Shown here: positions 17,485-25,462 of the stretch, in pieces
Layout: each line of letters opens with the position of its first letter
Position numbering within the stretch: the first letter of the stretch is position 1
NCBI RefSeq assembly: GCF_004795105.1
Contig: NZ_SSBL01000006.1
Span: forward strand, 248,001-312,000
Direction: 5' to 3'
Length of the DNA: 64,000 bases
Source: Streptomyces sp. A0642
GTDB taxonomy: Bacteria > Actinomycetota > Actinomycetes > Streptomycetales > Streptomycetaceae
Notes under the pieces: model-generated
The model's input: the letters and a program-made list of their open reading frames with translations, nothing else
Told to the model about the DNA's origin: nothing
Database searches by the model: none
Made by a program: the position numbers and the translations under genes

Positions 17485-17928
17485 ATGACATTCGTAACGC
17501 GCTTCGACCACGGCGGCATCACCGTCGCTGACCTCGAGACCGTGACGGCGTTCTTCGTCAGCCTCGGTCTGGAGGCCGATCGGAAGACGGCCGTCGAAGG
17601 CGAGTTCCTGGACACGGTGACCGGCATGACCGACGCCCGCACCGAGATCGTCATGCTGCGACTGCCCGGCGGAGGTACGACGCTGGAGCTCTCGAGCTTC
17701 ACGCGGCCGGACCACCTCCCGGGTTCGCCTGCCGCGCCGGCCAACGAGCTCGGCCTGCGCAACGTCGCCTTCGAAGTGCACGACATCCAAGCTGCGGTCG
17801 AGCGCGCCGCGGACGACGGCTACGGCCTGGTGGGAGGCATCGGTGAATACGAGGGTGTGTGGCGGATGGCCTATGTCCGCGGGCCCGAAGGCATCATCGT
17901 CTCGTTGGCCGAGAGGATCGGGAACTAA
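17485..17928 (+). CDS. VOC (glyoxalase/bleomycin-resistance fold) protein
   Basis: 147 residues with two beta-alpha-beta-beta-beta modules. The first contains FDHGGITVADLE and FFVSLGLEA and ends in TTLELSSF. The second contains GLRNVAFEVHDIQAAV and ends RGPEGIIVSLAERI. The His (position 8) and Glu residues at module ends are candidate metal ligands. Members include lyases, dioxygenases and thiol transferases; this one cannot be assigned. Start 17485 was taken over the GTG at 17398 because the conserved domain starts directly after it. The stop codon is formed at the junction with an IS5-family element. Confidence 0.85.
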   Translation: MTFVTRFDHGGITVADLETVTAFFVSLGLEADRKTAVEGEFLDTVTGMTDARTEIVMLRLPGGGTTLELSSFTRPDHLPGSPAAPANELGLRNVAFEVHDIQAAVERAADDGYGLVGGIGEYEGVWRMAYVRGPEGIIVSLAERIGN

Positions 17929-18894
17929 GAGATTCCGCGGGGAGAGGACAAGGCGTCATGGTCGGCGGGCTGGCCGTGCGTCCCAGCGTTGGCTGGTCCA
18001 GGCTTCGCGGATGAGGCGTCGGGTCACGATGATCGCGGTCATCAACGCGAGCAGTGCGTTGATGATGACCGGTCGACGTTCCGTGCAGGAAAGGGTGAAG
18101 TTGAAGCCGCGGCTGTACCAGGAGTTGGTGCGCTCGACGACCCAGCGGCGAGTGTGGTTGATCGGGATCACGACGCCCTTGGGCTGGATCCGCCACTCGT
18201 AGCCGAGATCGGTCAGCAGTTTGCGGGTGACCGTGGAGTCGTAGCCCGCGTCAAGGTGCACCGTGATCTGCTCAGGCAGCGCGAGCTCGAAACGCGCGAG
18301 CTTCTCTAGCGTCGGGCGCAGCAACGGGGAGTCGTGTCGGTTCGCGCCGGTCACGACACAGCCCAGCGGGATCCCGCGTCCGTCGGTCATCCGCGACCAC
18401 TTGATCCCGAGTTTTCCTCGGTCAATCGGTGATTTCCCGGCGACCTCGCCACCGCAGGGCGCTTTGGTGATCTGCCCGTCGACGGTGATGTCGGCCAGAT
18501 CCAGGCCCACGACACGGTCGGAGGTCTCCAGCATGATCTGCTCCAGCCCTGCGAAGACACCGGCCGCGATCCACTCGTTGCGTCGGGTTCTCATCGTGGT
18601 TGCCGAGCACGATTGATCGGCGGGCTTCTCGTACGAGCCGCCGAAGACGAGTTTCGCGACGAGCTTGTCGAACACGATCTGGTCCGGGATCCGTGGGTTG
18701 TGACAGCCCCACGGATGTGTCTCGAGATGCGGTGGCAGGAGGGCCTCGAACGGGACCCACAAGGGCTCGATTGCCCATGCTTCGACAGCGGGCACCGGTG
18801 CTCCGTTTTCAGATGTAGAGAGGTAGGAGTCCCACGTCAAAACGGATGCCGGTGCCCGCGCACATGGGCCTTACGCCCTGCCCGCGAAATCTCT
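17928..18894. mobile_element. Complete IS5-family insertion sequence
   Basis: 967-bp element with imperfect terminal inverted repeats: AGAGATTCCGCGGGGAG on the left and, inverted, AGAGATTTCGCGGGCAG on the right (15 of 17 match). It is flanked by TA on both sides (17926-17927 and 18895-18896), a likely 2-bp target duplication. It carries one transposase gene on the minus strand filling the element. It separates the VOC gene from the small gene at 18916. Confidence 0.85.
17956..18840 (-). CDS. IS5-family DDE transposase
   Basis: 294 residues and apparently intact. The N-terminal HTH region is followed by the RNase-H-like DDE core: Asp121 in ITVDGQ, Asp197 in VHLDAGYDS and Glu236 in WVVERTNSWYSRGF, the last being the YREK-like block of the IS5/IS4 group. 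It acts in the cytoplasm on the element's terminal repeats. A related end is found alone at 20241, so it may have mobilised other copies. Confidence 0.9.
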   Translation of the reverse strand: MTWDSYLSTSENGAPVPAVEAWAIEPLWVPFEALLPPHLETHPWGCHNPRIPDQIVFDKLVAKLVFGGSYEKPADQSCSATTMRTRRNEWIAAGVFAGLEQIMLETSDRVVGLDLADITVDGQITKAPCGGEVAGKSPIDRGKLGIKWSRMTDGRGIPLGCVVTGANRHDSPLLRPTLEKLARFELALPEQITVHLDAGYDSTVTRKLLTDLGYEWRIQPKGVVIPINHTRRWVVERTNSWYSRGFNFTLSCTERRPVIINALLALMTAIIVTRRLIREAWTSQRWDARPARRP

Positions 18895-18915
18895 TACCAA
18901 ACTCAGGAGCAGTCG

Positions 18916-19119
18916 ATGGACGTCAGCTACTGCGGTGACCGCGGGCACGTCCCGCTACGCGTGGCCCTGCTGCTGGCCGAGGTGGCGGGCATCCTACTCA
19001 CCGCGCCGGCGGGCAGCGCGCAGATCATGCGGTTGCGCGCGACCGCCCGCACGTACCGCCGGACCCACCACAGGGCTGTGAAGGCCGAGGCCAAGGACTC
19101 GTCGAAGGCCCGGCGGTAG
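18916..19119 (+). CDS. Small hypothetical protein
   Basis: 67 residues with a start at 18916 preceded by CAGGAGC. It has a short hydrophobic stretch VALLLAEVAGILLTAPAGSA and a basic, lysine- and arginine-rich tail ending KDSSKARR. It lies 21 bp after the IS5 element, so its original promoter may have been displaced. No family was recognised; it could be the 3' part of a longer gene. Confidence 0.4.
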   Translation: MDVSYCGDRGHVPLRVALLLAEVAGILLTAPAGSAQIMRLRATARTYRRTHHRAVKAEAKDSSKARR

Positions 19120-19125
19120 CCCGGG

Positions 19126-20136
19126 CTACCGGGAGCCCACCACAGGGCGCGACTTGTAGAAAGACTCCTCCAGGTAGGCGACCTCGTGCGGCTGGTAGGG
19201 CTCCTCCAAGTAGGCAGCCTCGTCTTCGTCGAGTTCGACGTTCACCGCGGCGAGTGCGTCGGCAAGCTGGGCCGGCTTGGTGACCCCGACGACGGGCGAG
19301 GTCACCGCCGGGTTGCGCATGACCCAGGCCAGGGCGACCTGGGCCGGGGACAGACCCCGCTTGCCCGCGATCTCGTGGACGCGCTCGACCACTGCCTGGT
19401 CCCCGTCGCGGTAGAGGATCGTGCCGCCCTCATCGGTCGCGGCACGCGCCGTGGCGGTGTCCCCGACCCGCGTCAGCCTGCCCCGCGCCAGCGGGCTCCA
19501 CGGAATCACGCCGATGCCCTGGTCGGCGCAGAGCGGGAGCATCTCCCGCTCGGCTTCCCGGTGGATGAGGTTGTAGTGGTCCTGCATCGACACGAACCGG
19601 GTCCAGCCGTTCAGGTCAGCCAGATACAGGGCCTTGGCGAACTGCCAGGCATACATGGAAGAGGCCCCGATGTAGCGGACCTTCCCGGACCTGACCGCGT
19701 CGTGCAGCGCCTCGAGGGTTTCCTCAATCGGGGTGTCGTAGTCCCAGCGGTGGATCTGGTACAGGTCGATGTAGTCGGTCCCCAGTCGCTTCAGGGAGGC
19801 GTCGAGCTCGGCGAAGATCGCCTTGCGGGACAGCCCAGCGCCATTCGGGCCGGGGCGCATCCGCATCCAGACCTTGGTGGAGAGAACGACCTCCTCGCGC
19901 CGGGTGAAGTCCCTGACCGCCCGGCCCACGATCTCCTCGCTGCTTCCGGCGCTGTACCCATTGGCCGTATCGAGGAAGTTGACGCCGCTTTCGAGGGCTT
20001 GCTTGATGACGTCCCGGCTGGCGTCCGCGCCCAGCGACCAGGGCTCGCCGCCCCGGTCCCGCTCGCCGAAGCTCATGCAACCGAGGGCGATGGCGGAGAC
20101 TTCCAGTCCGGTCGTTCCGAGTTTGATGTATCGCAT
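19126..20136 (-). CDS. Aldo/keto reductase
   Basis: 336-residue (beta/alpha)8 NADPH-dependent oxidoreductase. The catalytic tetrad is visible: Asp56 and Tyr61 in FLDTANGY, Lys88 in LSTKVW and His129 in YQIHRWD. The cofactor-binding C-terminal block is MRNPAVTSPVVGVTKPAQL. Closest in pattern to the YajO/PhrA-type AKRs that act on aldehydes and ketones. The C-terminus is odd: the usual LEEPY end is duplicated as AYLEEPYQPHEVAYLEESFY by a 36-bp tandem repeat. Probably a single-gene transcript, convergent with the small gene at 18916. Confidence 0.93.
   Translation of the reverse strand: MRYIKLGTTGLEVSAIALGCMSFGERDRGGEPWSLGADASRDVIKQALESGVNFLDTANGYSAGSSEEIVGRAVRDFTRREEVVLSTKVWMRMRPGPNGAGLSRKAIFAELDASLKRLGTDYIDLYQIHRWDYDTPIEETLEALHDAVRSGKVRYIGASSMYAWQFAKALYLADLNGWTRFVSMQDHYNLIHREAEREMLPLCADQGIGVIPWSPLARGRLTRVGDTATARAATDEGGTILYRDGDQAVVERVHEIAGKRGLSPAQVALAWVMRNPAVTSPVVGVTKPAQLADALAAVNVELDEDEAAYLEEPYQPHEVAYLEESFYKSRPVVGSR
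19165..19223. repeat. 36-bp tandem duplication in the reductase 3' end
   Basis: CTCCTCCAGGTAGGCGACC at 19165 recurs as CTCCTCCAAGTAGGCAGCC at 19201, a period of 36 bp (12 codons). In the protein this is AYLEEPY and AYLEESF. Confidence 0.85.
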
Positions 20137-20240
20137 GCGCCGAACCTAGGAGTTGGAGTGCGCTCTCACGCAAACTCGGAGGCGTGGCATGTTCCGCTGG
20201 TCCGGGCGGCGGTAACGCAGCGCTCGCGAGGGCGCTCCTA

Positions 20241-20254
20241 CCCGCGAAATCTCT
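20241..20254. repeat. Solo IS5-type terminal repeat
   Basis: CCCGCGAAATCTCT is identical to the right inner terminal repeat of the IS at 17928-18894 but stands alone here. It is followed directly by AAGGAG, the ribosome-binding site of the YCII-like gene. Either an element was deleted or this copy was moved by recombination. Confidence 0.65.
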
Positions 20255-20265
20255 AAGGAGACATC

Positions 20266-20604
20266 ATGAGCACGACCGTGACCGACGAACAGATCCGGGC
20301 TCTGGCCGCGACCGCGAAGCCCTACAGCCTGGCGATCCTCGAGTGGGGGCCGGAGCGGACCATGGACGGTGCGGACGCCATCGAACTCGAACACCAGCGG
20401 CGCATGGTGTCGCTGCGCGCGGAGGGGGTGATCGCTGTCCTGTGCCCGGTCGCCTCCGCCCCGGTGGCCGGCGTCGCGATCATGACCGTGCCGGCCGAGG
20501 AAGCGGCGGAGATCATGGCGGGGGACCCCTGTGTGCGAGCGGGAATGATGCGCTGCGAGGTTCACGCGTGCCACGGCTTCCCCGGAGACACCCTCCCCGC
20601 ATGA
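20266..20604 (+). CDS. YCII-related domain protein
   Basis: 112 residues with a dimeric alpha/beta-barrel look. YSLAILEWGP is the strand that carries the family's first motif; a helix ELEHQRRMVSLRAEGVIAV follows, then VAGVAIMTVPAEEAAEIMAGDP, and it ends CEVHACHGF. YCII-like proteins are small enzymes or binders of unclear substrate. A strong AAGGAG lies 8 bp before the ATG, immediately after a solo IS end, so expression may depend on sequence left by that element. Confidence 0.75.
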   Translation: MSTTVTDEQIRALAATAKPYSLAILEWGPERTMDGADAIELEHQRRMVSLRAEGVIAVLCPVASAPVAGVAIMTVPAEEAAEIMAGDPCVRAGMMRCEVHACHGFPGDTLPA

Positions 20605-20859
20605 ACGCCACCGAATCGTGCCGACCCGTGAGTCGTGGCTCCGCGCCGATGCCCGCACCGCCGTCACCACCAGCCGGGAACGGAACTGGGCCGCCCCGCA
20701 GCCACGGCCCTGTCGGCCGCGGCGCCTTCCAGACCCGATAGCCGCCCCGCGCACAGCGCCGGGCCCGGCCCCCACCCAGGCCGGGCCCGTCGGTCATCTC
20801 CGCCCGTGCCGTCGGTGCGGCTGGGAAGTCGTTCGGATGAACGACGGCGACGAGCAACT

Positions 20860-21009
20860 GCCGCGCGCGGCTGGGTCTACGGCCACGACCACGATGCCCT
20901 CAACCCCGGCCTGCTTCCCCACCAGACGTACCCGGTACTGGTCGGCGGGCCGCTGGACGGGCTCCTCCTCGACATCCTCGGCTGGCGGTCGGAAGACCGG
21001 ACGAGATGA
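20860..21009 (+). pseudogene. Fragment of a GGPLDG-type hypothetical protein
   Basis: A frame reads GWVYGHDHDALNPGLLP and then YPVLVGGPLDGLLLDILGW before stopping. The GGPLDG block resembles small uncharacterised actinobacterial and phage proteins. No start codon with an RBS is visible in the frame, so it is either a remnant or a very short gene. Confidence 0.35.
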
Positions 21010-21063
21010 AGGGAGTGAGGCCGGCGTTGCCGGGATCCGCAGGGTGGCGGATAGCGTGCGGGC

Positions 21064-21648
21064 ATGACGATGACGGGGAAGCGGCGGGTCCTGTACCGGC
21101 AGGGCACGGGGTTCTGGCGGATGACGGCGAAGTGGGTTCTGGTCTTCGGGGCCCTGTATCTGTGGGACGGGGGACTGTTCCGATCGTGGGGCGACGCTCT
21201 CGTCTGGCCGATGATCGGGATCCTGTTGTGGGTGCCGTTCGGGATCGGCGTCGTCTGGTATCCGAAGAAGGACCAGCGGATCATGTTGACGACGCGTGAA
21301 CTGCGGGTGCGGCGCAAGCGGCTGGCGATGGAGCAGGTGAATCTGCTGCACGTGGCGCGGCTGTGGCTGGAAGGGCGGTCGACCGCGGACGACCAGCCGG
21401 TGCTGGAGTGGATACGGTTTGACCGGGTGGTGTGGGTGCCGTTGCAGGATGGCCGGGCGTTCGGCGTGGAGTTTCGCGATCCGGCCGGCTTCGCCAAGGT
21501 CTTCGGCGCCTTCGCGGTGGAGGCGTGTGGCGGGCCGGAGGTCGTCCGCGCCCGAGCCGCGGCGGCCGCCTATCCGGAGCCGCGTCCGATGCGCCCCCGC
21601 TCCGGCGACGGGGACTCCTGGCTGGACGTCCTCGACATCTTCAGCTGA
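21064..21648 (+). CDS. Membrane protein with two N-terminal helices
   Basis: 194 residues. Residues about 22-40 (AKWVLVFGALYLWDG) and 48-66 (WPMIGILLWVPFGIGVVWY) are two membrane helices. After them comes a cytoplasmic beta-rich region, LTTRELRVRRKRLAMEQVNLLHVARL, that resembles a PH-like module, with PLQDGRAFGVEFRDPAGF further on. No specific function. It starts 13 bp after an in-frame alternative; the first ATG has weak RBS support. Confidence 0.65.
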   Translation: MTMTGKRRVLYRQGTGFWRMTAKWVLVFGALYLWDGGLFRSWGDALVWPMIGILLWVPFGIGVVWYPKKDQRIMLTTRELRVRRKRLAMEQVNLLHVARLWLEGRSTADDQPVLEWIRFDRVVWVPLQDGRAFGVEFRDPAGFAKVFGAFAVEACGGPEVVRARAAAAAYPEPRPMRPRSGDGDSWLDVLDIFS

Positions 21649-21808
21649 GAGCCGGAAGTACGCGGCCTGCGCAACAACGCTCCGTGCGACGGGGCACTTC
21701 GTCCCGTGACATCGAACCTGGATCGCTTGCCGTCGAAGTCGGACGACAGGCCGGGGAGTTGAGCGCCCCAGCTGTTCCCTCGGCCCGGATACGCGGAATG
21801 ATCGGGGT

Positions 21809-22444
21809 ATGGACGTGGCGGATCAACTGGTGCGGTCGGCCGACGCCGGCGACGTGATTTCGGTAGAGCGGCAGCTGGAGCTGGGTGCTGCGGTGGATGC
21901 GCCGGGCACGGGCGGGCGTACGGCGCTGGATCTGGCGGCGGGGCGGGGACATGCCGATGTCGTCCGTCTGCTCATTGCCGCGGGAGCCGATCCGGAGCAG
22001 CGCGTGGGTGAGTACGCGGAGTCGACACCTCTGTGCCTGGCGGCGATGAGTGGGCACACGGAAGTCGTGGGAGCTCTCCTCGATGCCGGTGCCCGTACCG
22101 GAGCACAGGGCAGGAGGGGATGGGTGCCGCTGGTGCTGGCAGCCACGGCCGGCAGCGAGGGGTACCCGGAGACGGTGGATGTGTTGCTGGACCACGGGGC
22201 GGATGTCAACGCGGTGATGAAGGGCAAGACCGCCCTCGACTGGGCGGCTGGGTTCGGACGGATACCCATGGTGCGACACCTGCTCAGCCGAGGTGCCACC
22301 TCGTCGGCCGAGGCTCTGACCCACACGCGTGAGCACATCGACCGCGATTTCGCAGTGCCGGCAGACAACCGGGCGCATCGCCGCCGTACCGCTCGGGGCG
22401 GGCGCCACGACCGGCCCGGAACAGGCCGTCCGGCATCTACCTGA
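21809..22444 (+). CDS. Ankyrin-repeat protein
   Basis: 211 residues with about four ankyrin units: TALDLAAGRGHADVVRLLIAA, TPLCLAAMSGHTEVVGALLDAG, VPLVLAATAGSEG then VDVLLDHGADVN, and TALDWAAGFGRIPMVRHLLSRG. It is cytoplasmic and a probable protein-protein interaction module. The last 45 residues turn arginine-rich and may read past a frameshift; the natural end could be earlier. There is no obvious operon partner. Confidence 0.82.
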   Translation: MDVADQLVRSADAGDVISVERQLELGAAVDAPGTGGRTALDLAAGRGHADVVRLLIAAGADPEQRVGEYAESTPLCLAAMSGHTEVVGALLDAGARTGAQGRRGWVPLVLAATAGSEGYPETVDVLLDHGADVNAVMKGKTALDWAAGFGRIPMVRHLLSRGATSSAEALTHTREHIDRDFAVPADNRAHRRRTARGGRHDRPGTGRPAST

Positions 22445-22580
22445 AGCAGGGTGATCCCGACAACCGCCATCGCTTGCAGCGGCTTCTTCGGTAAAACGCA
22501 CACGTTCCGGCGAACCTGCGGCAGGCAGCGCCGAAACTGCACGGGTTCCGGCAGGAACGCGGATGCTGCATGATCGACCG

Positions 22581-22976
22581 ATGCTGGTCGAACTGGTGAA
22601 GGTCGCGAAGTTTCCTTGGAGCCCCTGGCTGGCCCAGGTCCGGACGCCGTTCGGCGGGACAGCGGTCCGCTGGTGCGGTGACCAGGCCGCGAAGCCGGGC
22701 CCGTACCACGTTGAGTGGACGGTCGATGAGCGCATCGTCTGGGGTCGGAACGCGCAACCGGCCGTCGGTGTCGGACCGGGAGTCCGGCCGGGTGGGCACT
22801 GCGTTGTCCTGCGCGGACGGCTGGACCTCACCGTGGACGGCGCAGCCGTGCTGGACGTGGATGGCTCGCAGATCCTGCTGGACCTTGCTGATCCCCTGCC
22901 CGAGGGTGTTGCCGGCACGTGGGTCGAGCTCTTCCTGGAGCGCGAGAAGATCGCTCTCTACCCGTACGGCCTCTGA
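22581..22976 (+). CDS. Hypothetical protein
   Basis: 131 residues from ATG 22581 (22563 is an alternative). It starts LVELVKVAKFPW, is rich in beta-type sequence (YHVEWTVDERIVWG, CVVLRGRLDLTVDGAAVLDVDG) and ends VELFLEREKIALYPYGL. No family was recognised. No signal peptide or membrane helix. It lies 66 bp before an intact MITE, with the MOSC gene convergent beyond it. Confidence 0.55.
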   Translation: MLVELVKVAKFPWSPWLAQVRTPFGGTAVRWCGDQAAKPGPYHVEWTVDERIVWGRNAQPAVGVGPGVRPGGHCVVLRGRLDLTVDGAAVLDVDGSQILLDLADPLPEGVAGTWVELFLEREKIALYPYGL

Positions 22977-23042
22977 CCGGCGATCAGTCGGTGGGCGCCG
23001 CCCAGCCGCCAGCCTCTCGCTGATGACTACGGGCCAAGAACC

Positions 23043-23208
23043 TAAGGGCTGTCCCGCAATTCCTGGCGGGCGCGCGACGCCAGCTACGGCACCTCGCCGC
23101 GTTGTCGAAACGCCCGAATACATCCAGTATGCGGGCGCCTCTCCGCCTTGCGATGCACCGCATCTGACGCCGCGCGCTGATCCACCAGGAATTGCGGGAC
23201 AGCCCTTA
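23043..23208. mobile_element. Intact MITE, IS5-type ends
   Basis: The 166-bp segment begins TAAGGGCTGTCCCGCAATTC and ends with the inverted copy finishing GGACAGCCCTTA, with TA at each side as probable target duplication. The centre is a second imperfect dyad around CCGAATACATCCAGTATGCGG. It has no coding capacity. The left arm has CCGCGTTGTCG and the right arm CCGCCTTGCGA, both also present in the MITE at 43960. It was presumably mobilised in trans by an IS5-family transposase. Confidence 0.85.
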
Positions 23209-23751
23209 GACCCGTTCCAGCGGGCGGTGGGGTAGGGGCGGGGGCTCGACCTGGATGGCATCGTCGGGGCGGACGGTCCCTCCACAGCGGACCACAGCCA
23301 TGACGCCACACTTGAATGTGAACTCGCCGGACAGCGGATCTATGGCGAAGACCTCACCGAGCATCCCCTCGCGGAAGTCGTTGATCTTCGAGCACGGGTT
23401 ACGCAGTCCGGTCACTTCGAGGACCGCCTGCTCCCCGAGGTGGAGCAGGGCGCCGGTGGGCAGCCCCAGCAGGTCCACCCCGCGCGTGGTGATGTTCTCG
23501 CCGAGCTGGCCCGCCGAGACCCTGAAGCCCTTGAGCGCGAGTTCGTCGAAGAGTTCCTCGTGCATCAGGTGGACCTGGCGCAGGTTGGGCAGGTCCGGCT
23601 CGTAGGTCATGCGGAATTGGTGGCGGATCGTCTCACCTGCGTGAACGTCTCCTTCCACACCGAGCCCCGTGAGCAGCCTGATGGAATCGCGCGTGGGCTT
23701 GCTGAACGAGTACGCCTCGTTACAGCTCACTGCGGTCACCTGACCAGGCAT
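23206..23751 (-). CDS. MOSC-domain protein
   Basis: 181 residues of the MOSC (molybdenum cofactor sulfurase C-terminal) family. Visible blocks are GLGVEGDVHAGE, NLRQVHLMHEELFDEL, GQLGENITTRGVDLLGLPTG, and NPCSKINDF with the conserved Cys that marks the family. MOSC proteins deliver sulfur or bind molybdenum cofactor; the stand-alone type resembles E. coli YiiM (6-N-hydroxylaminopurine resistance). Start 23751 has GGAGGG upstream. The stop TAA is formed by the first bases of the MITE, so the natural C-terminus may have been altered. Confidence 0.9.
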   Translation of the reverse strand: MPGQVTAVSCNEAYSFSKPTRDSIRLLTGLGVEGDVHAGETIRHQFRMTYEPDLPNLRQVHLMHEELFDELALKGFRVSAGQLGENITTRGVDLLGLPTGALLHLGEQAVLEVTGLRNPCSKINDFREGMLGEVFAIDPLSGEFTFKCGVMAVVRCGGTVRPDDAIQVEPPPLPHRPLERV

Positions 23752-23836
23752 CACGCCCTCCACCTTTCGTCGTTCTGCGGCCGGTCGATCATAGAGGCGG
23801 TGCAAGTAGCCCACCCCACGGCGGCCTCCCGCCCGG

Positions 23837-24163
23837 GTGACATCTTCCACCAGGAGGAGCGGCGCCGCGCTGCTCGGCCTGGGCCTTCTCGCCCTGGCGG
23901 ACTGGATGCTGTGGCAGTTGGCCGGCGCGGACGGTCTGGGTCTGCACCCCCGTCGGCCTGGGTCTTGTCTGGGTGTCCTGGGCGCTGTTCTCGGGAGCTC
24001 CGTCCCGCCCACGTACTTCCGGCAGATCGAGGACGGCATCGCACGCGGCGCCTCCCGCGACCAGTGCTGGCTCGTGGCGTTCGGGCTCGTTCTGACTCCG
24101 GTGTGGCTGTACGTGGAGGCAGGGCGGCTGTGCACCCTCTACCCGGCCGACGAGCGGTGCTGA
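23837..24163 (+). pseudogene. Fragment of a BI-1/YccA-type membrane protein
   Basis: The end of the frame, YFRQIEDGIARGASRDQCWLV then AFGLVLTPVWLYVEAGRL, closely parallels the C-terminus of the intact BI-1-like protein at 50872-51720 (DFKQIEDAVAYGARREEAWL, AFGLTLTLVWIYLEVLRV). Upstream, only one more helix (LGLLALADWMLWQL) is readable and the frame looks shifted around 23950. About two thirds of the gene is missing. Confidence 0.6.
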
Positions 24164-24483
24164 CCGGGTGCCGGAGCGGCCGGGGCGTGCGTCGGTCGCG
24201 TGTCCGGCATCATCGTCTGGGAAGCATGGAGCACCGCACCCGGCTGATCGTCCCCGAGACCCCCGTGGGATTCATCCCGCCTTTCGGTGCGCCCCGCCGA
24301 GGGGCGGTCCTGCGGGCGGTCCGCGCGGGCACAGCCCTCGCATAAGCGTCGAACATCGAGGAGCGGCCGGGGGCGTGGCCGCACGGCTGCGGCGGCGCGG
24401 CCGGGTTCATTTGCGCGGGGGCCGTCCGGCCCGAGGCGCGCCGGTCCTCGTCCCTACGACGGGTCCCGGCTCTCCGCGGACCG

Positions 24484-25371
24484 TCACGAGATCGTTTCGC
24501 GCACCGGGTCCGGTGCTGTCCGTTCAGGCGTCCAGGACGTGAGGATGCGCAGGGCGTCGTGCGAGGCGCTGCCGGGTTCGGCGGTGAGGACCATCAGCCG
24601 CTGACCGGAGTCGTCGGAGCCGGCCCAGGTGTCGCAGTCGAGGGTGAGGCCGCCGACGAGGGGGTGGTGGTACTGCTTGGTTCCGTGGGTCGCGCTGGTG
24701 ACGTGGTGTTCGGCCCACCAGGTGCGGAATTCGGGGTCGAGGGCCGTCAGCTCGGTGACGAGGCACCTGAGTTCGGGATCGTCGGGGTCGGCTGCCGCCT
24801 CCATCCGCAGGGCGGCGACGGCCTCGCGGGCATCGTGCTTCCAGTCGCGGTGCAGCCCTCGCATGACGGAGTCGGCGAACAGCAGTCTCACGTAGTTGCG
24901 CCGGCCGGCGGGGACCTCGGCGAAGTCGGTGTAGAGAGCCACGGCGGCAGGGTTCCAGGCGAGGATGTCCAGGCGCTTGCCAAGGACCAGCGCGGGTGTG
25001 TGGGTGAGCTGGTCGAGCAGCCGCCGCATGGCGGGCCGTACCCGCTGTGCGGGCCGGCGGCGGCGGGGCAACGCGTCGCTCCGGCCTGCCAGTTCGTAGA
25101 GGTAGCGCTGCTGGTCCCCGTCCAGGCGCAGGGCACGGGCCAGAGTGGCGAGCACGGGCGCGGAGGCCCGGACGCGGCCCTGCTCGAGCCGGGTGTAGTA
25201 GTCGACGCTGATCACCGCGAGCCGGGCGGCTTCCTCGCGGCGCAGCCCCGCGACCCTGCGCGAGGAGGCAGTCTCGGGCAGACCACATTCCTTCGGTGTC
25301 AGCTGTGCCCGGCGCGACTTGAGGAAGTCACCCAGCGCCCGGGAGTCCGCGTGTGAGGCCATGACGTCCAT
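24484..25371 (-). CDS. XRE-family regulator with MmyB-like ligand domain
   Basis: 295 residues. The N-terminal Xre helix-turn-helix covers residues about 10-85 (GDFLKSRRAQLTP, GLRREEAARLAVISVDYYTRLEQGR). It is followed by the MmyB-like ligand-binding domain: HTPALVLGKRLDILAWNPAAVAL, YVRLLFAD, then EFRTWWAEHHV and HPLVGGLTLD. Such proteins often repress neighbouring oxidoreductase or hydrolase genes. It sits just downstream of, and on the same strand as, an alpha/beta hydrolase (gap 91 bp). ATG 25362 is an alternative start with better RBS spacing. Confidence 0.9.
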   Translation of the reverse strand: MDVMASHADSRALGDFLKSRRAQLTPKECGLPETASSRRVAGLRREEAARLAVISVDYYTRLEQGRVRASAPVLATLARALRLDGDQQRYLYELAGRSDALPRRRRPAQRVRPAMRRLLDQLTHTPALVLGKRLDILAWNPAAVALYTDFAEVPAGRRNYVRLLFADSVMRGLHRDWKHDAREAVAALRMEAAADPDDPELRCLVTELTALDPEFRTWWAEHHVTSATHGTKQYHHPLVGGLTLDCDTWAGSDDSGQRLMVLTAEPGSASHDALRILTSWTPERTAPDPVRETIS

Positions 25372-25462
25372 TCTCCCGTGGGCCGAAATCTGCCAGCTCT
25401 GCGGTGGTTCCCGGGGGTGGGCGGGGGTCGGTCGCGTGGCCCCGCCCCCCGCCCGTGGCGGG

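Noticed and set aside
24226-24345. 39-codon frame starting MEHRTRLIVPETPVG
   Set aside because: Too short, with no clear ribosome-binding site, motif or neighbour support.
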